Shown here: positions 17,459-25,435 of the stretch, in pieces
Numbering within the stretch: position 1 is the first letter of the stretch
Layout of the letters: every line of letters starts with the position of its first letter
From: Alginatibacterium sediminis
GTDB lineage: Bacteria > Pseudomonadota > Gammaproteobacteria > Enterobacterales > Celerinatantimonadaceae
Reading direction: 5' to 3'
NCBI RefSeq assembly: GCF_003610775.1
Contig: NZ_RAQO01000003.1
Location: forward strand, 36,183 to 100,182
DNA length: 64,000 bases
Program-made: the position numbers and the translations under genes
Notes under the pieces: generated by a model
The model's input: the letters and a program-made list of their open reading frames with translations, nothing else
Told to the model about the DNA's origin: nothing
Database searches by the model: none

Positions 17459-18319
17459 ATGCCTTATATGTCTGGTAAAACAATGATTCAGCAAGCGTGG
17501 AGCGAGGGTTATGCCATTGGTGCTTTCACCGCTCATAATCTAGAAACTATCAAAGCTGTACTGCTGGCGGCTGAAAAAGAACAATCACCGATTATGATTC
17601 AGATTGGTCAGAAAGCAATTAACGAAATGGGCATGAAACCACTACGTGATGCTGTCGACTCCTTGATCGAACACCATCAAATTAGCGTGCCGATCTGTAT
17701 TCATCTAGACCATAGCCGCAAATTCGAACAGTGCATGGAAGCCGCAACCCGTAACTTTCAATCGTTGATGTTTGATGGTTCTGCGTTGCCGTTTGAAGAC
17801 AATGTACGAATCACAAAAACTGTCGTTGAAGTCGCAGAGGCATTAGGTTTAGGGGCTGAAGGCGAAATTGGCAAAATCGGTGGTACAGAAGATGACATTA
17901 CCGTTGATGAAAAAGACGCGATGATCACCACTGTAGAAGAGGCGCTAGACTTCTCTGAGCGTACCGGAGTTCACTACTTAGCGGTATCTATCGGAACAGC
18001 ACACGGCGTTTACAAAACAACGCCAGAGCTTAAGTTTGATCGCTTAAGCGAAATTAAAGAAGCGGTTAAGAAGCCTATCGTATTGCATGGTGGTTCAGGT
18101 GTGCCTGATGACCAAGTTATCGAAGCTGTTAAGCGCGGTGTTGCAAAAATCAATGTTGATACTGAACTACGCCAAGGCTTTATTAAGGGCGTGCAATCGC
18201 ATTGGAGCAAGAACCAAGACGACTTCATTTTGGCTGATGTAATGAATACCGGTATTGCCGCAATGATGGAAGTTGTTCAACACAAAATTCGTCTATTTGG
18301 TTCAAACGGCAAAGCCTAA
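17459..18319 (+). CDS. Class II (zinc) aldolase, probable sulfofructose-1-phosphate aldolase
   Basis: 286 aa of the FbaA/GatY/KbaY family. Zinc-site and catalytic residues are present: Asp84-His85 in HLDHSRKF, His182 in GTAHGVY, His210 in LHGGSG, and the phosphate/DHAP loop INVDTELR near 231-238. It should split sulfofructose-1-phosphate into DHAP and 3-sulfolactaldehyde. E. coli uses an unrelated class I aldolase (YihT) for this step and there is no YihT here, so this gene is the only candidate in the locus. It has its own upstream region with operator C, after the terminator of the yihS unit. Family certain, substrate inferred. Confidence 0.88.
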   Translation: MPYMSGKTMIQQAWSEGYAIGAFTAHNLETIKAVLLAAEKEQSPIMIQIGQKAINEMGMKPLRDAVDSLIEHHQISVPICIHLDHSRKFEQCMEAATRNFQSLMFDGSALPFEDNVRITKTVVEVAEALGLGAEGEIGKIGGTEDDITVDEKDAMITTVEEALDFSERTGVHYLAVSIGTAHGVYKTTPELKFDRLSEIKEAVKKPIVLHGGSGVPDDQVIEAVKRGVAKINVDTELRQGFIKGVQSHWSKNQDDFILADVMNTGIAAMMEVVQHKIRLFGSNGKA

Positions 18320-18379
18320 GTCAACAAAATGTCCACTATGTGACATAAACCCTACAAAAAAATACACATTGTTGCTTGC

Positions 18380-18395
18380 TGTGAAAACAATCACG
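18380..18395 (+). promoter_or_regulatory. CRP-like site upstream of the TRAP transporter genes
   Basis: TGTGA-aaacaa-TCACG matches the CRP consensus halves at 9 of 10 positions. A weak -10 candidate (TATCAA, 18417-18422) lies about 37 bp downstream of its start, again near class II spacing. One repeat decamer, TGTCGTTTTA, occurs at 18441-18450. Confidence 0.5.
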
Positions 18396-18483
18396 GATTG
18401 AAGACTCAAGCTGAGTTATCAATACGCCAAGCAAACGATGTGTCGTTTTAACAATAACAAATACTACTATTAACGGTGGTTTT

Positions 18484-19023
18484 ATGCTTAAAGCAATGGA
18501 AAGAGCTTTACATACTATCAATGCCCCGATCTCGCGTTGGACAGCTAACCTTGCCGGTTTTATGCTGCTAGTGATGACGGTAATCGTATTGATTCAGGTA
18601 GCGTTTCGCTACGTTTTAAATACTCCTTTGAGCTGGACAGATGAATCGTCTCGCTTCCTGATGATCTACATGACTTACCTGTGCTTGCCACTTATCTATC
18701 TTAATGACCGCAATATTGCCATGAGCTTTGTGACGGACAAACTCAAAGGCACTCGCGTTTATGAATTACTCATGATTATCGCTCATGTTGCTGCGCTCGT
18801 GCTATTTGCTGTTTGGATTTACTTTGGCTACACCTTCTTCAAGACCGGTTCGGTGATGGCTGACAGCCTGCCGATCCCTATGTATATGGTATATGCCATT
18901 CCGCCAGTAATGCTGTTTATTTCTTGTTTCTCTGCTTTAGAGAAACTGTGTGGCTCTCTGCATAAACTGATTCATTTTAATGCGGTTAAGCAAGAACTGA
19001 AAGCCGCTCAAGCGGCTGAGTAG
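18484..19023 (+). CDS. dctQ: TRAP transporter small permease (DctQ family)
   Basis: 179 aa with four hydrophobic segments and the DctQ pattern VIVLIQVAFRYVLNTPLSWTDESSRFLMIYMTYL. It forms the membrane domain with the large permease and couples sodium entry to uptake by the periplasmic binding protein. The large-permease gene follows 10 bp downstream. Given the enclosing locus, the substrate is probably sulfoquinovose or its glycerol glycoside; the gene symbol is the family name, not a claim for dicarboxylates. Confidence 0.9.
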   Translation: MLKAMERALHTINAPISRWTANLAGFMLLVMTVIVLIQVAFRYVLNTPLSWTDESSRFLMIYMTYLCLPLIYLNDRNIAMSFVTDKLKGTRVYELLMIIAHVAALVLFAVWIYFGYTFFKTGSVMADSLPIPMYMVYAIPPVMLFISCFSALEKLCGSLHKLIHFNAVKQELKAAQAAE

Positions 19024-19033
19024 AGGTAATATC

Positions 19034-20323
19034 ATGGTTTCTCCAATCTTTTTAGTGTACTTCATGGCCTTTCTTATGCTCGGAGTACCTGTACTGTTTG
19101 CATTGGGCCTATCTCCAATCATTACGTTTGTACAAAATGACCAAATTTTGTTTATCAACATGCTTTATCAACGCCTTTACTCGGGCTTAGATAACTTCTT
19201 GTTGTTGGCGCTGCCCTTCTTTATGTTGGCTGGAGAGTGCATGTCCAGTGGCGGTATAACACCGCGTATCATCTCATTTGCCCAAGCTCGTGTTCAGCAC
19301 TTGCGTGGGGGCTTAGGCCATGTGGTTATTCTTACTTCAACTTTGTTTGGTGCATTAACCGGCTCGGCTGTTGCGGCCACTTCTGCGATTGGCAACATGT
19401 TAATCCCAGAAATGACAAAGTATAAGTATGACCGAAGTTATTCAGCCGCTCTTACAGCTGCTGCAACTATTTTAGGTAACATTATTCCGCCATCGGGCCT
19501 AATGCTGTTGTACGCATTTGTTATGAATACATCGGTTGCAGCAATGTTCATCGCAGGTATTGTTCCAGGGATTATTTTTTGTGCTGGTCTGATGTTAGTT
19601 AACCGGGTACAGATAAAAAAATACCCGCAAGTGGAAACGTTACCACGAGCAACTAAGTTAGATCGCAGAAAGAGTCTACAACTCGCAATTTTGCCACTAC
19701 TAACACCTGTGATTATCTTGGGTGGTATATACGGCGGTATTTTTACCCCGACTGAAGCTGCGGCAGTTGCTGTTGCCTATGCGATTTTCTTATCAGTATA
19801 TGTAATCAAAGTTACTAATTTAAAAGCGACTTACGCCTTGTTCACCAAGGTTGCGGTGAATGCTGCGACAGTACTGATTATTGTAGCGGCGGCCAGTGGT
19901 TTTGCCTCAGCCATCAGTTTCTCGGGTATTTCACAAACCGTTACTGACTTTTTCCTGAGTATCACTAGTGACCCTCTGATGCTGTTCTTCATCATCAACA
20001 TATTTTTATTCATTGTCGGTATGTTCTTGGATGCGGGTCCAGCCATTTTAATCTTTGGACCTATCATTGCGCCCATCATGATCAATGCCGGCGTCGACCC
20101 TGTGCACTTCGGTGTTGTGATGTGCGTCAATTTATCTATTGGTTTAGCAACACCGCCTATGGGACTGGTGTTGTTTGTGGCCTCCGGGGTTTCTGGAGAA
20201 CCGCTGCAAAAAATTTCGAAGGCGATCATTCCATTCTTAATAATAGAGTTTTTGATCATCTTCCTCATCTCATTCTTACCTGACTTGGTTATTGGTCTAC
20301 CCAAACTTCTTGGCGTGATGTGA
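19034..20323 (+). CDS. dctM: TRAP transporter large permease (DctM family)
   Basis: 429 aa with about a dozen membrane segments. Family signatures seen are ALPFFMLAGECMSSGGIT, LTGSAVAATSAIGNMLIPEM, NIIPPSGLMLLYAF, GGIYGGIFTPTEAAAVAVAYA and NLSIGLATPPMGLVLFVASG. It is the translocating subunit of the TRAP system. Starts with ATG after AGAGG, immediately behind the small permease gene. The binding-protein gene follows after 53 bp. Confidence 0.95.
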   Translation: MVSPIFLVYFMAFLMLGVPVLFALGLSPIITFVQNDQILFINMLYQRLYSGLDNFLLLALPFFMLAGECMSSGGITPRIISFAQARVQHLRGGLGHVVILTSTLFGALTGSAVAATSAIGNMLIPEMTKYKYDRSYSAALTAAATILGNIIPPSGLMLLYAFVMNTSVAAMFIAGIVPGIIFCAGLMLVNRVQIKKYPQVETLPRATKLDRRKSLQLAILPLLTPVIILGGIYGGIFTPTEAAAVAVAYAIFLSVYVIKVTNLKATYALFTKVAVNAATVLIIVAAASGFASAISFSGISQTVTDFFLSITSDPLMLFFIINIFLFIVGMFLDAGPAILIFGPIIAPIMINAGVDPVHFGVVMCVNLSIGLATPPMGLVLFVASGVSGEPLQKISKAIIPFLIIEFLIIFLISFLPDLVIGLPKLLGVM

Positions 20324-20376
20324 ACCAAATCTAAGAATACGTAAACGAGAATTACTAAAAAAATAAGGAACATTCA

Positions 20377-21426
20377 ATGAAAAAACTACTTTTGGCCTTA
20401 ACCACTACAGCACTGCTAGCCTCTGGTGCAGCGAACGCGGCAGATTACAAACTTACCGTGCCGCATGTATCTAACTTAGATAGCTATAACCACCAATCTC
20501 TTTTGGTGTTTAAGAACTACGTTGAGTCACGCTCTAACGGTTCTATCGAGGTTGATATCTATCCATCTGGTCAGCTATGTGGTACGGCAAAAGAGTGTAT
20601 TGCTGGGGTACAAGCAGGGATGTTTGATTACTTCCAAACAACAATTCCTGAGTTAGGTAATTTCTGGCAGCCGGTTAGCGCGTTTGACTTACCATACATG
20701 CTTCCGAATGACCGTGTTGCCGAGTGTGTTTATGACAACGAAGCCTTTGTTGGTGACGTGCGAAGCGAAATTCTTGCGCGAGCTCCAAATGTTCGTCTAA
20801 TGATGGTCTCTAACTCTGGTGGCTGGCGTAACATTGCAACCACTAAGAAGCAGGTTAAAACGCCAGCTGATGTGAAAGGTCTTAAATTGCGTACAGTACC
20901 GGCAAGAATTCAGCAAGAGCTAGTAAAAAGTCTAGATGGTTCTCCTACGCCTATCTCATGGCCTGAAGTATATACTGCACTTTCAACCGGTGTTGTTGAT
21001 GGAACGAAGAATGGTATTGTTGATATCGTGCAAAACAAATTCCACGAAAGCCTAGATTACTTGATCCTTGATGGACACGCTTACATGGGTGGTGCTTGGG
21101 TATTCAACGATACTAAGTTTAAGTCAATGTCTGGTGAGCTTAAGCAAGTCATCGTTGACGGAATTGATGCACAAAACCAGTACTTACGTGCGTATCCTAA
21201 GCACAAAGAGTTCACCGCTTACGAAGAATTCCGCAAAGCAAACGGTACAATTTATAACCCAAGTGTTGCTGAAAAAGCTGAGTTTCAAAAGAAAACTGCA
21301 CCTGTTAAAGAGTACTTCCTAGAGACTTCTGGTGAAGAAGGTGCGATGTGGCTAGCTCGTTTTGAAAATGAAATCAAAACTTGTGAAACTAAGATTCAGG
21401 CTGACTACGACATTCAGTTCAATTAA
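20377..21426 (+). CDS. dctP: TRAP transporter substrate-binding protein (DctP family)
   Basis: 349 aa. An N-terminal signal peptide (KKLLLALTTTALLASGAANA) targets it to the periplasm. The mature part has the DctP pattern: FKNYVESRSNGSIEVDIYPSGQLCG, then VKGLKLRTVPARIQQELVKSLDGSPTPISWPEVYTALSTGVVDG, with the Arg of KLRT expected to bind the anionic group of the ligand. TRAP systems for sulfonates (isethionate, DHPS) are known; here sulfoquinovose or sulfoquinovosyl glycerol fits best because a cytoplasmic sulfoquinovosidase and isomerase are encoded beside it. The gene is third in the TRAP set, followed by a strong hairpin. Confidence 0.92.
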   Translation: MKKLLLALTTTALLASGAANAADYKLTVPHVSNLDSYNHQSLLVFKNYVESRSNGSIEVDIYPSGQLCGTAKECIAGVQAGMFDYFQTTIPELGNFWQPVSAFDLPYMLPNDRVAECVYDNEAFVGDVRSEILARAPNVRLMMVSNSGGWRNIATTKKQVKTPADVKGLKLRTVPARIQQELVKSLDGSPTPISWPEVYTALSTGVVDGTKNGIVDIVQNKFHESLDYLILDGHAYMGGAWVFNDTKFKSMSGELKQVIVDGIDAQNQYLRAYPKHKEFTAYEEFRKANGTIYNPSVAEKAEFQKKTAPVKEYFLETSGEEGAMWLARFENEIKTCETKIQADYDIQFN

Positions 21427-21441
21427 TTCATATCGTTAAAC

Positions 21442-21465
21442 CTAGCCTCCTTCTATGGGGGCTAG
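21442..21465 (+). other. Hairpin after the TRAP binding-protein gene
   Basis: Nine-pair stem CTAGCCTCC/GGGGGCTAG (one G-U) with a 6-nt loop and no T run. Such structures after binding-protein genes often protect the 3' end of the abundant upstream mRNA. Confidence 0.5.
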
Positions 21466-21584
21466 TAAGTAAGTCCTAATTATCGAGCTGTTCACTTTGA
21501 TTTTAAGCTTCGTTGTCGAAGTCGACAATTACCAAATACCTGAAAAACACAGGCTTCGGCAATAGAACCTGTGGAGGCATAATA

Positions 21585-23603
21585 ATGAAACTACTCTCTA
21601 CCGAAAACGGCTTTATCCTTTCTCATAAAAACCGGGTTATTTTTACTCACAGCACCGAATCTCCAATGCTATTTCTTGGTGTGGGTGAGTCCAATTTTGA
21701 TATGTATCGAGGAAATTTCGATATTACTGACTATGTTACCGAACGTCTTGCAATGCGTCAGGTTGATGTAGAAACATTCGAAAGTGATGAAGCAGTTAAA
21801 GCGGTAATCACTTTTAAATTTGATGGTGAACCTACCTTAAAGATGACAGTCTCTCAGACTCTAGAGGGCCGGTTAAAAGCTGATTTTGAAGCCATCGATA
21901 AAAAATATAATCGCTTCTGGTTGCGCGTAGATGCAAATCAGCAGGAGCGCGTATTCGGCTGTGGTGAGCAGCTGACCTATCTAAACCTCCGAGGTAAGAA
22001 CTTTCCCCTTTGGTCTTCAGAGCCAGGTGTTGGACGTAACAAACAGACCGAAGTAACCTTTATGGCTGATGTTAATGATAAAGCTGGTGGTGATTACTAC
22101 ACAACCAACTACCCTCAGCCAACTTTCGTATCGGATGAAAAATATTTTTGCCATCTAGAAACAACAGCCTATGCAGACTTTGACTTTAGCAATGAAGAAT
22201 TTCACGAGTTACAAGCATGGGACATTCCACAATATTTGCTATTGGATAAAGAAGAAAGCTATGAGGCACTGATGGAAAACATCACAGGTGTCTTTGGCCG
22301 TCAGCCGGTGTTGCCTGATTGGGTCCATGATGGCGTGATTCTCGGCATTCAAGGTGGCACTGACATTACATATGACAAAATTGCGAAGGCAAGGCAACAC
22401 GGCGTGGAAGTCAGTGGTGTTTGGTGTCAGGACTGGCAAGGCAAAAAAGTAACTTCTTTTGGGAAGCGTCTGCAATGGGATTGGCAATGGAACTCTGAGA
22501 TGTATCCAGAGTTGGACACTAAGATCCATGAGCTTAAAGCTGATGGGGTGCGTTTCTTAGGTTATATAAATCCATACGTACTCGAAGATTATCCTTTATA
22601 CAAAATAGCGCAAGAGAAGGGTTATCTTGCAACAAAGCAAGACGGCTCGAAGTATGTGGTTGATTTTGGTGAGTTTTACTGTGGGGTTGTGGACTTCACT
22701 AACCCAGAAGCTTGTGAGTGGTATAAAAGTGTCATTAAAACCAACATGATTGACTTTGGTCTTGATGGCTGGATGGGGGACTTTGGTGAGTACTTGCCAA
22801 CTGACTGTACCTTAAGCAATGGTGTTGATGCCGAGATTGAGCATAATAAATGGCCTTACCGTTGGGCTAAAATTCAGCATGAAGCTATTGAAGAAGCGGG
22901 TAAAACTGATGATATCCTATTCTTCATGCGCGCCGGAGGCACAGGTATTCAAGGCTATTGCCATACCCTTTGGGGTGGCGATCAGTTAGTGGATTGGTGC
23001 CTCGATGATGGTCTCGCTTCCGTCATCCCTGCGGCGCTGTCATCAGGCCTAATGGGCAATGGTATACACCACAGTGACATCGGCGGATACACCACTTTGC
23101 ACGGCAAAAAACGTTCGAAAGAATTGTTCCAACGCTGGGTTGAGATGAATGCCTTTACCCCTATTATGCGTGGTCACGAAGGTAACCGTCCTGATGATAA
23201 CCATCAGTATGATACTGATGAAGAGACGCTAATACATTTGGCTAAGTTCAGCCGTATCTTTAAGCATCTTAAGCCCTATATAAAGCAGGCGGTTATACTA
23301 AACTCTAAGAAGGGTATGCCCGTACAACGACCTTTGTTTATGCATTATGAAGACGATGCACAAACCTTTGAGATTAAATATCAGTACCTTTTGGGTCGGG
23401 ATATTTTAGTCGCCCCGGTTTACAACAAAGGTGAATTGCTGAAACGGGTTTATCTACCCAATGACACTTGGGTACATGCCTTCACTGGTGAAACCTATAC
23501 TGGTGGCTGGGTTGACGTTGAAGCCCCAATCGGCCAGCCCGCAGTTTTCTATCGCGCCGAATCAGAACAGCGTGAACTATTTGATGTGATTCGATCACTT
23601 TAG
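21585..23603 (+). CDS. yihQ: Sulfoquinovosidase, GH31 (YihQ type)
   Basis: 672 aa (E. coli YihQ 678 aa). It releases sulfoquinovose from sulfoquinovosyl glycerol or related sulfolipid headgroups. Nucleophile Asp399 (GWMGDFGEYLPTD) and acid/base Asp466 (WGGDQLVDW) align with Asp405 and Asp472 of YihQ. The sulfonate-recognition set is complete: Gln282 (WCQDW), Arg295 and Trp298 (FGKRLQW), Tyr502 (DIGGYTT). That set separates sulfoquinovosidases from ordinary alpha-glucosidases. No signal peptide, so the glycoside must be imported first. The ATG at 21585 has GGAGG 8 nt upstream; the frame is open from a TTG at 21513, which overlaps a 16-bp palindrome (TTGTCGA-AG-TCGACAA) and is unlikely to be the start. 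Confidence 0.95.
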   Translation: MKLLSTENGFILSHKNRVIFTHSTESPMLFLGVGESNFDMYRGNFDITDYVTERLAMRQVDVETFESDEAVKAVITFKFDGEPTLKMTVSQTLEGRLKADFEAIDKKYNRFWLRVDANQQERVFGCGEQLTYLNLRGKNFPLWSSEPGVGRNKQTEVTFMADVNDKAGGDYYTTNYPQPTFVSDEKYFCHLETTAYADFDFSNEEFHELQAWDIPQYLLLDKEESYEALMENITGVFGRQPVLPDWVHDGVILGIQGGTDITYDKIAKARQHGVEVSGVWCQDWQGKKVTSFGKRLQWDWQWNSEMYPELDTKIHELKADGVRFLGYINPYVLEDYPLYKIAQEKGYLATKQDGSKYVVDFGEFYCGVVDFTNPEACEWYKSVIKTNMIDFGLDGWMGDFGEYLPTDCTLSNGVDAEIEHNKWPYRWAKIQHEAIEEAGKTDDILFFMRAGGTGIQGYCHTLWGGDQLVDWCLDDGLASVIPAALSSGLMGNGIHHSDIGGYTTLHGKKRSKELFQRWVEMNAFTPIMRGHEGNRPDDNHQYDTDEETLIHLAKFSRIFKHLKPYIKQAVILNSKKGMPVQRPLFMHYEDDAQTFEIKYQYLLGRDILVAPVYNKGELLKRVYLPNDTWVHAFTGETYTGGWVDVEAPIGQPAVFYRAESEQRELFDVIRSL

Positions 23604-23629
23604 TCGGATAGTTACCCGCTAATAAAAAG

Positions 23630-23661
23630 CCCTTAGCGATGCTATCGTTAGGGGTTTTTTT
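23630..23661 (+). terminator. Rho-independent terminator after yihQ
   Basis: Stem CCCTTAGCGAT/ATCGTTAGGGG (11 pairs, two G-U) with loop GCT, followed by seven T. Confidence 0.92.
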
Positions 23662-23776
23662 ATATAAAATAGTTGATTCGGCTTTTGTGGATTTTCTCTT
23701 TTAGTCAATAGCGAATCGCCAAACGAGGCTAAACTGCAGATGATTAGAGTAAAGTTTGCTTTCAAAGACATACATT

Positions 23777-24012
23777 TCATTCACCCCCGAGCATAAGATC
23801 ACGATTGAGCAGTTGAGCGGTGAATGACAGCCGGTACTGAGGATTGTTAAACGCACGGTTGTATCGGCGTATAGCATCTATTAGTGGCCTAAAACGCCAA
23901 AATAAATATGGCCAACAGAGATTGTAATACTCAGATTATAAATAGGTTCCTAGCCGCGAAAAGCATGATATGGAAACAAGTCCCCCTCGCCAAAACGATC
24001 GCTATTAAGCAT
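23777..24012 (-). pseudogene. Decayed coding remnant, family unrecognised
   Basis: Read on the minus strand, an open stretch 23935-23777 encodes about 52 aa with protein-like composition (includes WPYLFWRFRPLIDAIRRYNR and a TGA end). Just upstream a second frame gives MLNSDRFGEGDLFPYHAFRG from an ATG at 24012-24010 to a TAG. The two pieces lie in different frames with stops between them, as expected for a broken gene. I cannot name the family. The 895 bp stretch 23604-24498 otherwise holds only the terminator, the next remnant and the repeat copy. Confidence 0.4.
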
Positions 24013-24037
24013 TCTATCTAGTTACATTACATCGAAC

Positions 24038-24225
24038 TTAGGTCTCCGAGATAAAGTTCATAAAATCCTTGGCGTTTGCCTTCAATTGCTTGGTGTCCCC
24101 AACTGCTATTCCAAAGTTGTTGGTAGTTGTTTTTGGGTTCGCTAATGGAAGCTTATTAGCTTTCCAAACCGTGTTGGAGTTAGTGTCGAGGCAAAATCTA
24201 AACAACCTGTATCGATTTTTCGTTC
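24038..24225 (-). pseudogene. Decayed coding remnant, possibly the end of a periplasmic binding protein
   Basis: The minus strand is open for about 60 codons, ending at the TAA 24040-24038, with the ending NNFGIAVGDTKQLKANAKDF followed by MNFISET. The pattern resembles the C-terminus of ABC-type solute-binding proteins, but the match is loose. No start codon or upstream portion is visible. Listed because the composition looks coding while no intact gene exists here. Confidence 0.25.
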
Positions 24226-24297
24226 AAACGTCAGTTAACACGGGAAGGTAGCTACAAAGCATCCGTCAGATTTATGATTACCACTAACTTTCTTTTC

Positions 24298-24441
24298 ATG
24301 TGTTTTGGATGGGGAGGCGAAGTGGTTGAGTTTCTGTCTAAAAAACAGTTAAATGAACTGTGGCTACGGGATGACTAGCAGCATATAATTCATAAACTTA
24401 GCCGTTCGTGGTTAAGCCAATTTCTAAAGCTATATAAATAG
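24298..24441 (+). pseudogene. Truncated, broken copy of the RluA-family gene 3' end
   Basis: 48 codons align without gaps to the end of the gene at 5990-6682 (GGEVVEFLSKKQLNELWLRD matches the intact protein with a few changes). A TAG replaces the Tyr codon of the DYQHIIHK segment and the homology becomes frameshifted upstream of 24298. The natural stop and some 19 bp beyond it are also conserved. About 81% identity with many synonymous differences indicates an old or foreign copy rather than a recent duplication. Confidence 0.8.
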
Positions 24442-24498
24442 TTAATCAATGCTTGCTAGTCTGCTGGCTTGATTTTGAATCCAACTAAGGACCACTCA

Positions 24499-25434
24499 AT
24501 GCCCGTCATTTTTGACTATCTACTGACCGTGCAAGTTGCACTGCTTATACTTGCTCTATTCGTGCTTAAATCTTCAATTAAGTTTGTACCGCAAAATTCT
24601 GCCTGGGTTGTTGAACGTTTTGGCAAATACCAGTCAACTAAAATAGCAGGGCTTAATTTTCTAATCCCTGTAATCGACCAAGTATCAGCACGTCGCAGTT
24701 TAAAAGAGCAGGCATTCGATATTCCTAGTCAAGCTGCAATTACCAAAGACAATATTTCATTAACAGTTGATGGTGTTCTATATTTTCGAGTGTTAGATCC
24801 GCATAAAGCAACTTACGGTGTTGAAGACTATGTTTTTGCGGTAACTCAGTTAGCTCAAACCACGATGCGTTCAGAAATTGGTAAAATAGAGCTCGATAAA
24901 ACATTTGAAGAGCGTGACACCCTGAATGCACAAATCGTTAATTCGATTAATGATGCTTCGGCTTCTTGGGGAGTCGCGGTTATGCGCTATGAAATAAAAG
25001 ATATTACCCCGCCAGCCTCAATTATGGATGCGATGGAATCACAGATGCGAGCTGAGCGTGAGCGTCGTGCGAAAATCCTTGAGTCGGAAGGCGAGAAGTC
25101 TGCTGCGATTAATATTGCCGAAGGTCAAAAACAATCTCGCGTTTTAGCTGCTGAAGCTGAAAAAACCGAACAAGTTTTGGCCGCAGAGGGTGAAGCTGAA
25201 GCCTTAGTCGCGGTTGCTAATGCACAAGCTGAAGCTATTGCTACCATTGGTGCATCGGCTGCAACTGAAGAAGGTCAAAAAGCGATTCAATTGGACTTGG
25301 CGTCTAAAGCCATTGCAGCCAAGCATGCAATAGCTAAAGAGTCTAGTGTGGTTTTACTACCAGACAGTGGCACTGAAGCTGGTTCTTTGGTTGCGCAAGC
25401 AACGACCATTTTGAATACCTTAAACAGAGGTTAA
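24499..25434 (+). CDS. qmcA: SPFH/stomatin-like membrane protein (QmcA family)
   Basis: 311 aa. One N-terminal membrane segment (residues 8-28), then an SPFH domain (FVPQNSAWVVERFGKY, AGLNFLIPVIDQV, VDGVLYFRVLDPHKATYGVEDY, TTMRSEIGKIELDKTFEER), an Ala/Glu-rich coiled coil, and a C-terminal tail. E. coli QmcA is paired with the NfeD-family YbbJ, and the same pair is seen here, 1 bp apart. Such pairs organise membrane microdomains and assist membrane protein quality control. ATG chosen with AAGGA 8 nt upstream; a TTG 30 nt earlier in frame is less likely. Confidence 0.93.
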   Translation: MPVIFDYLLTVQVALLILALFVLKSSIKFVPQNSAWVVERFGKYQSTKIAGLNFLIPVIDQVSARRSLKEQAFDIPSQAAITKDNISLTVDGVLYFRVLDPHKATYGVEDYVFAVTQLAQTTMRSEIGKIELDKTFEERDTLNAQIVNSINDASASWGVAVMRYEIKDITPPASIMDAMESQMRAERERRAKILESEGEKSAAINIAEGQKQSRVLAAEAEKTEQVLAAEGEAEALVAVANAQAEAIATIGASAATEEGQKAIQLDLASKAIAAKHAIAKESSVVLLPDSGTEAGSLVAQATTILNTLNRG

Positions 25435-25435
25435 C

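Noticed and set aside
21513..21528. 16-bp palindrome TTGTCGA-AG-TCGACAA before yihQ as a dedicated operator
   Set aside because: Single occurrence, unlike the repeated elements in the block; no support beyond symmetry.
24069..24251. Plus-strand 60-codon open frame
   Set aside because: No Shine-Dalgarno, odd composition, and the opposite strand looks more like decayed coding sequence.
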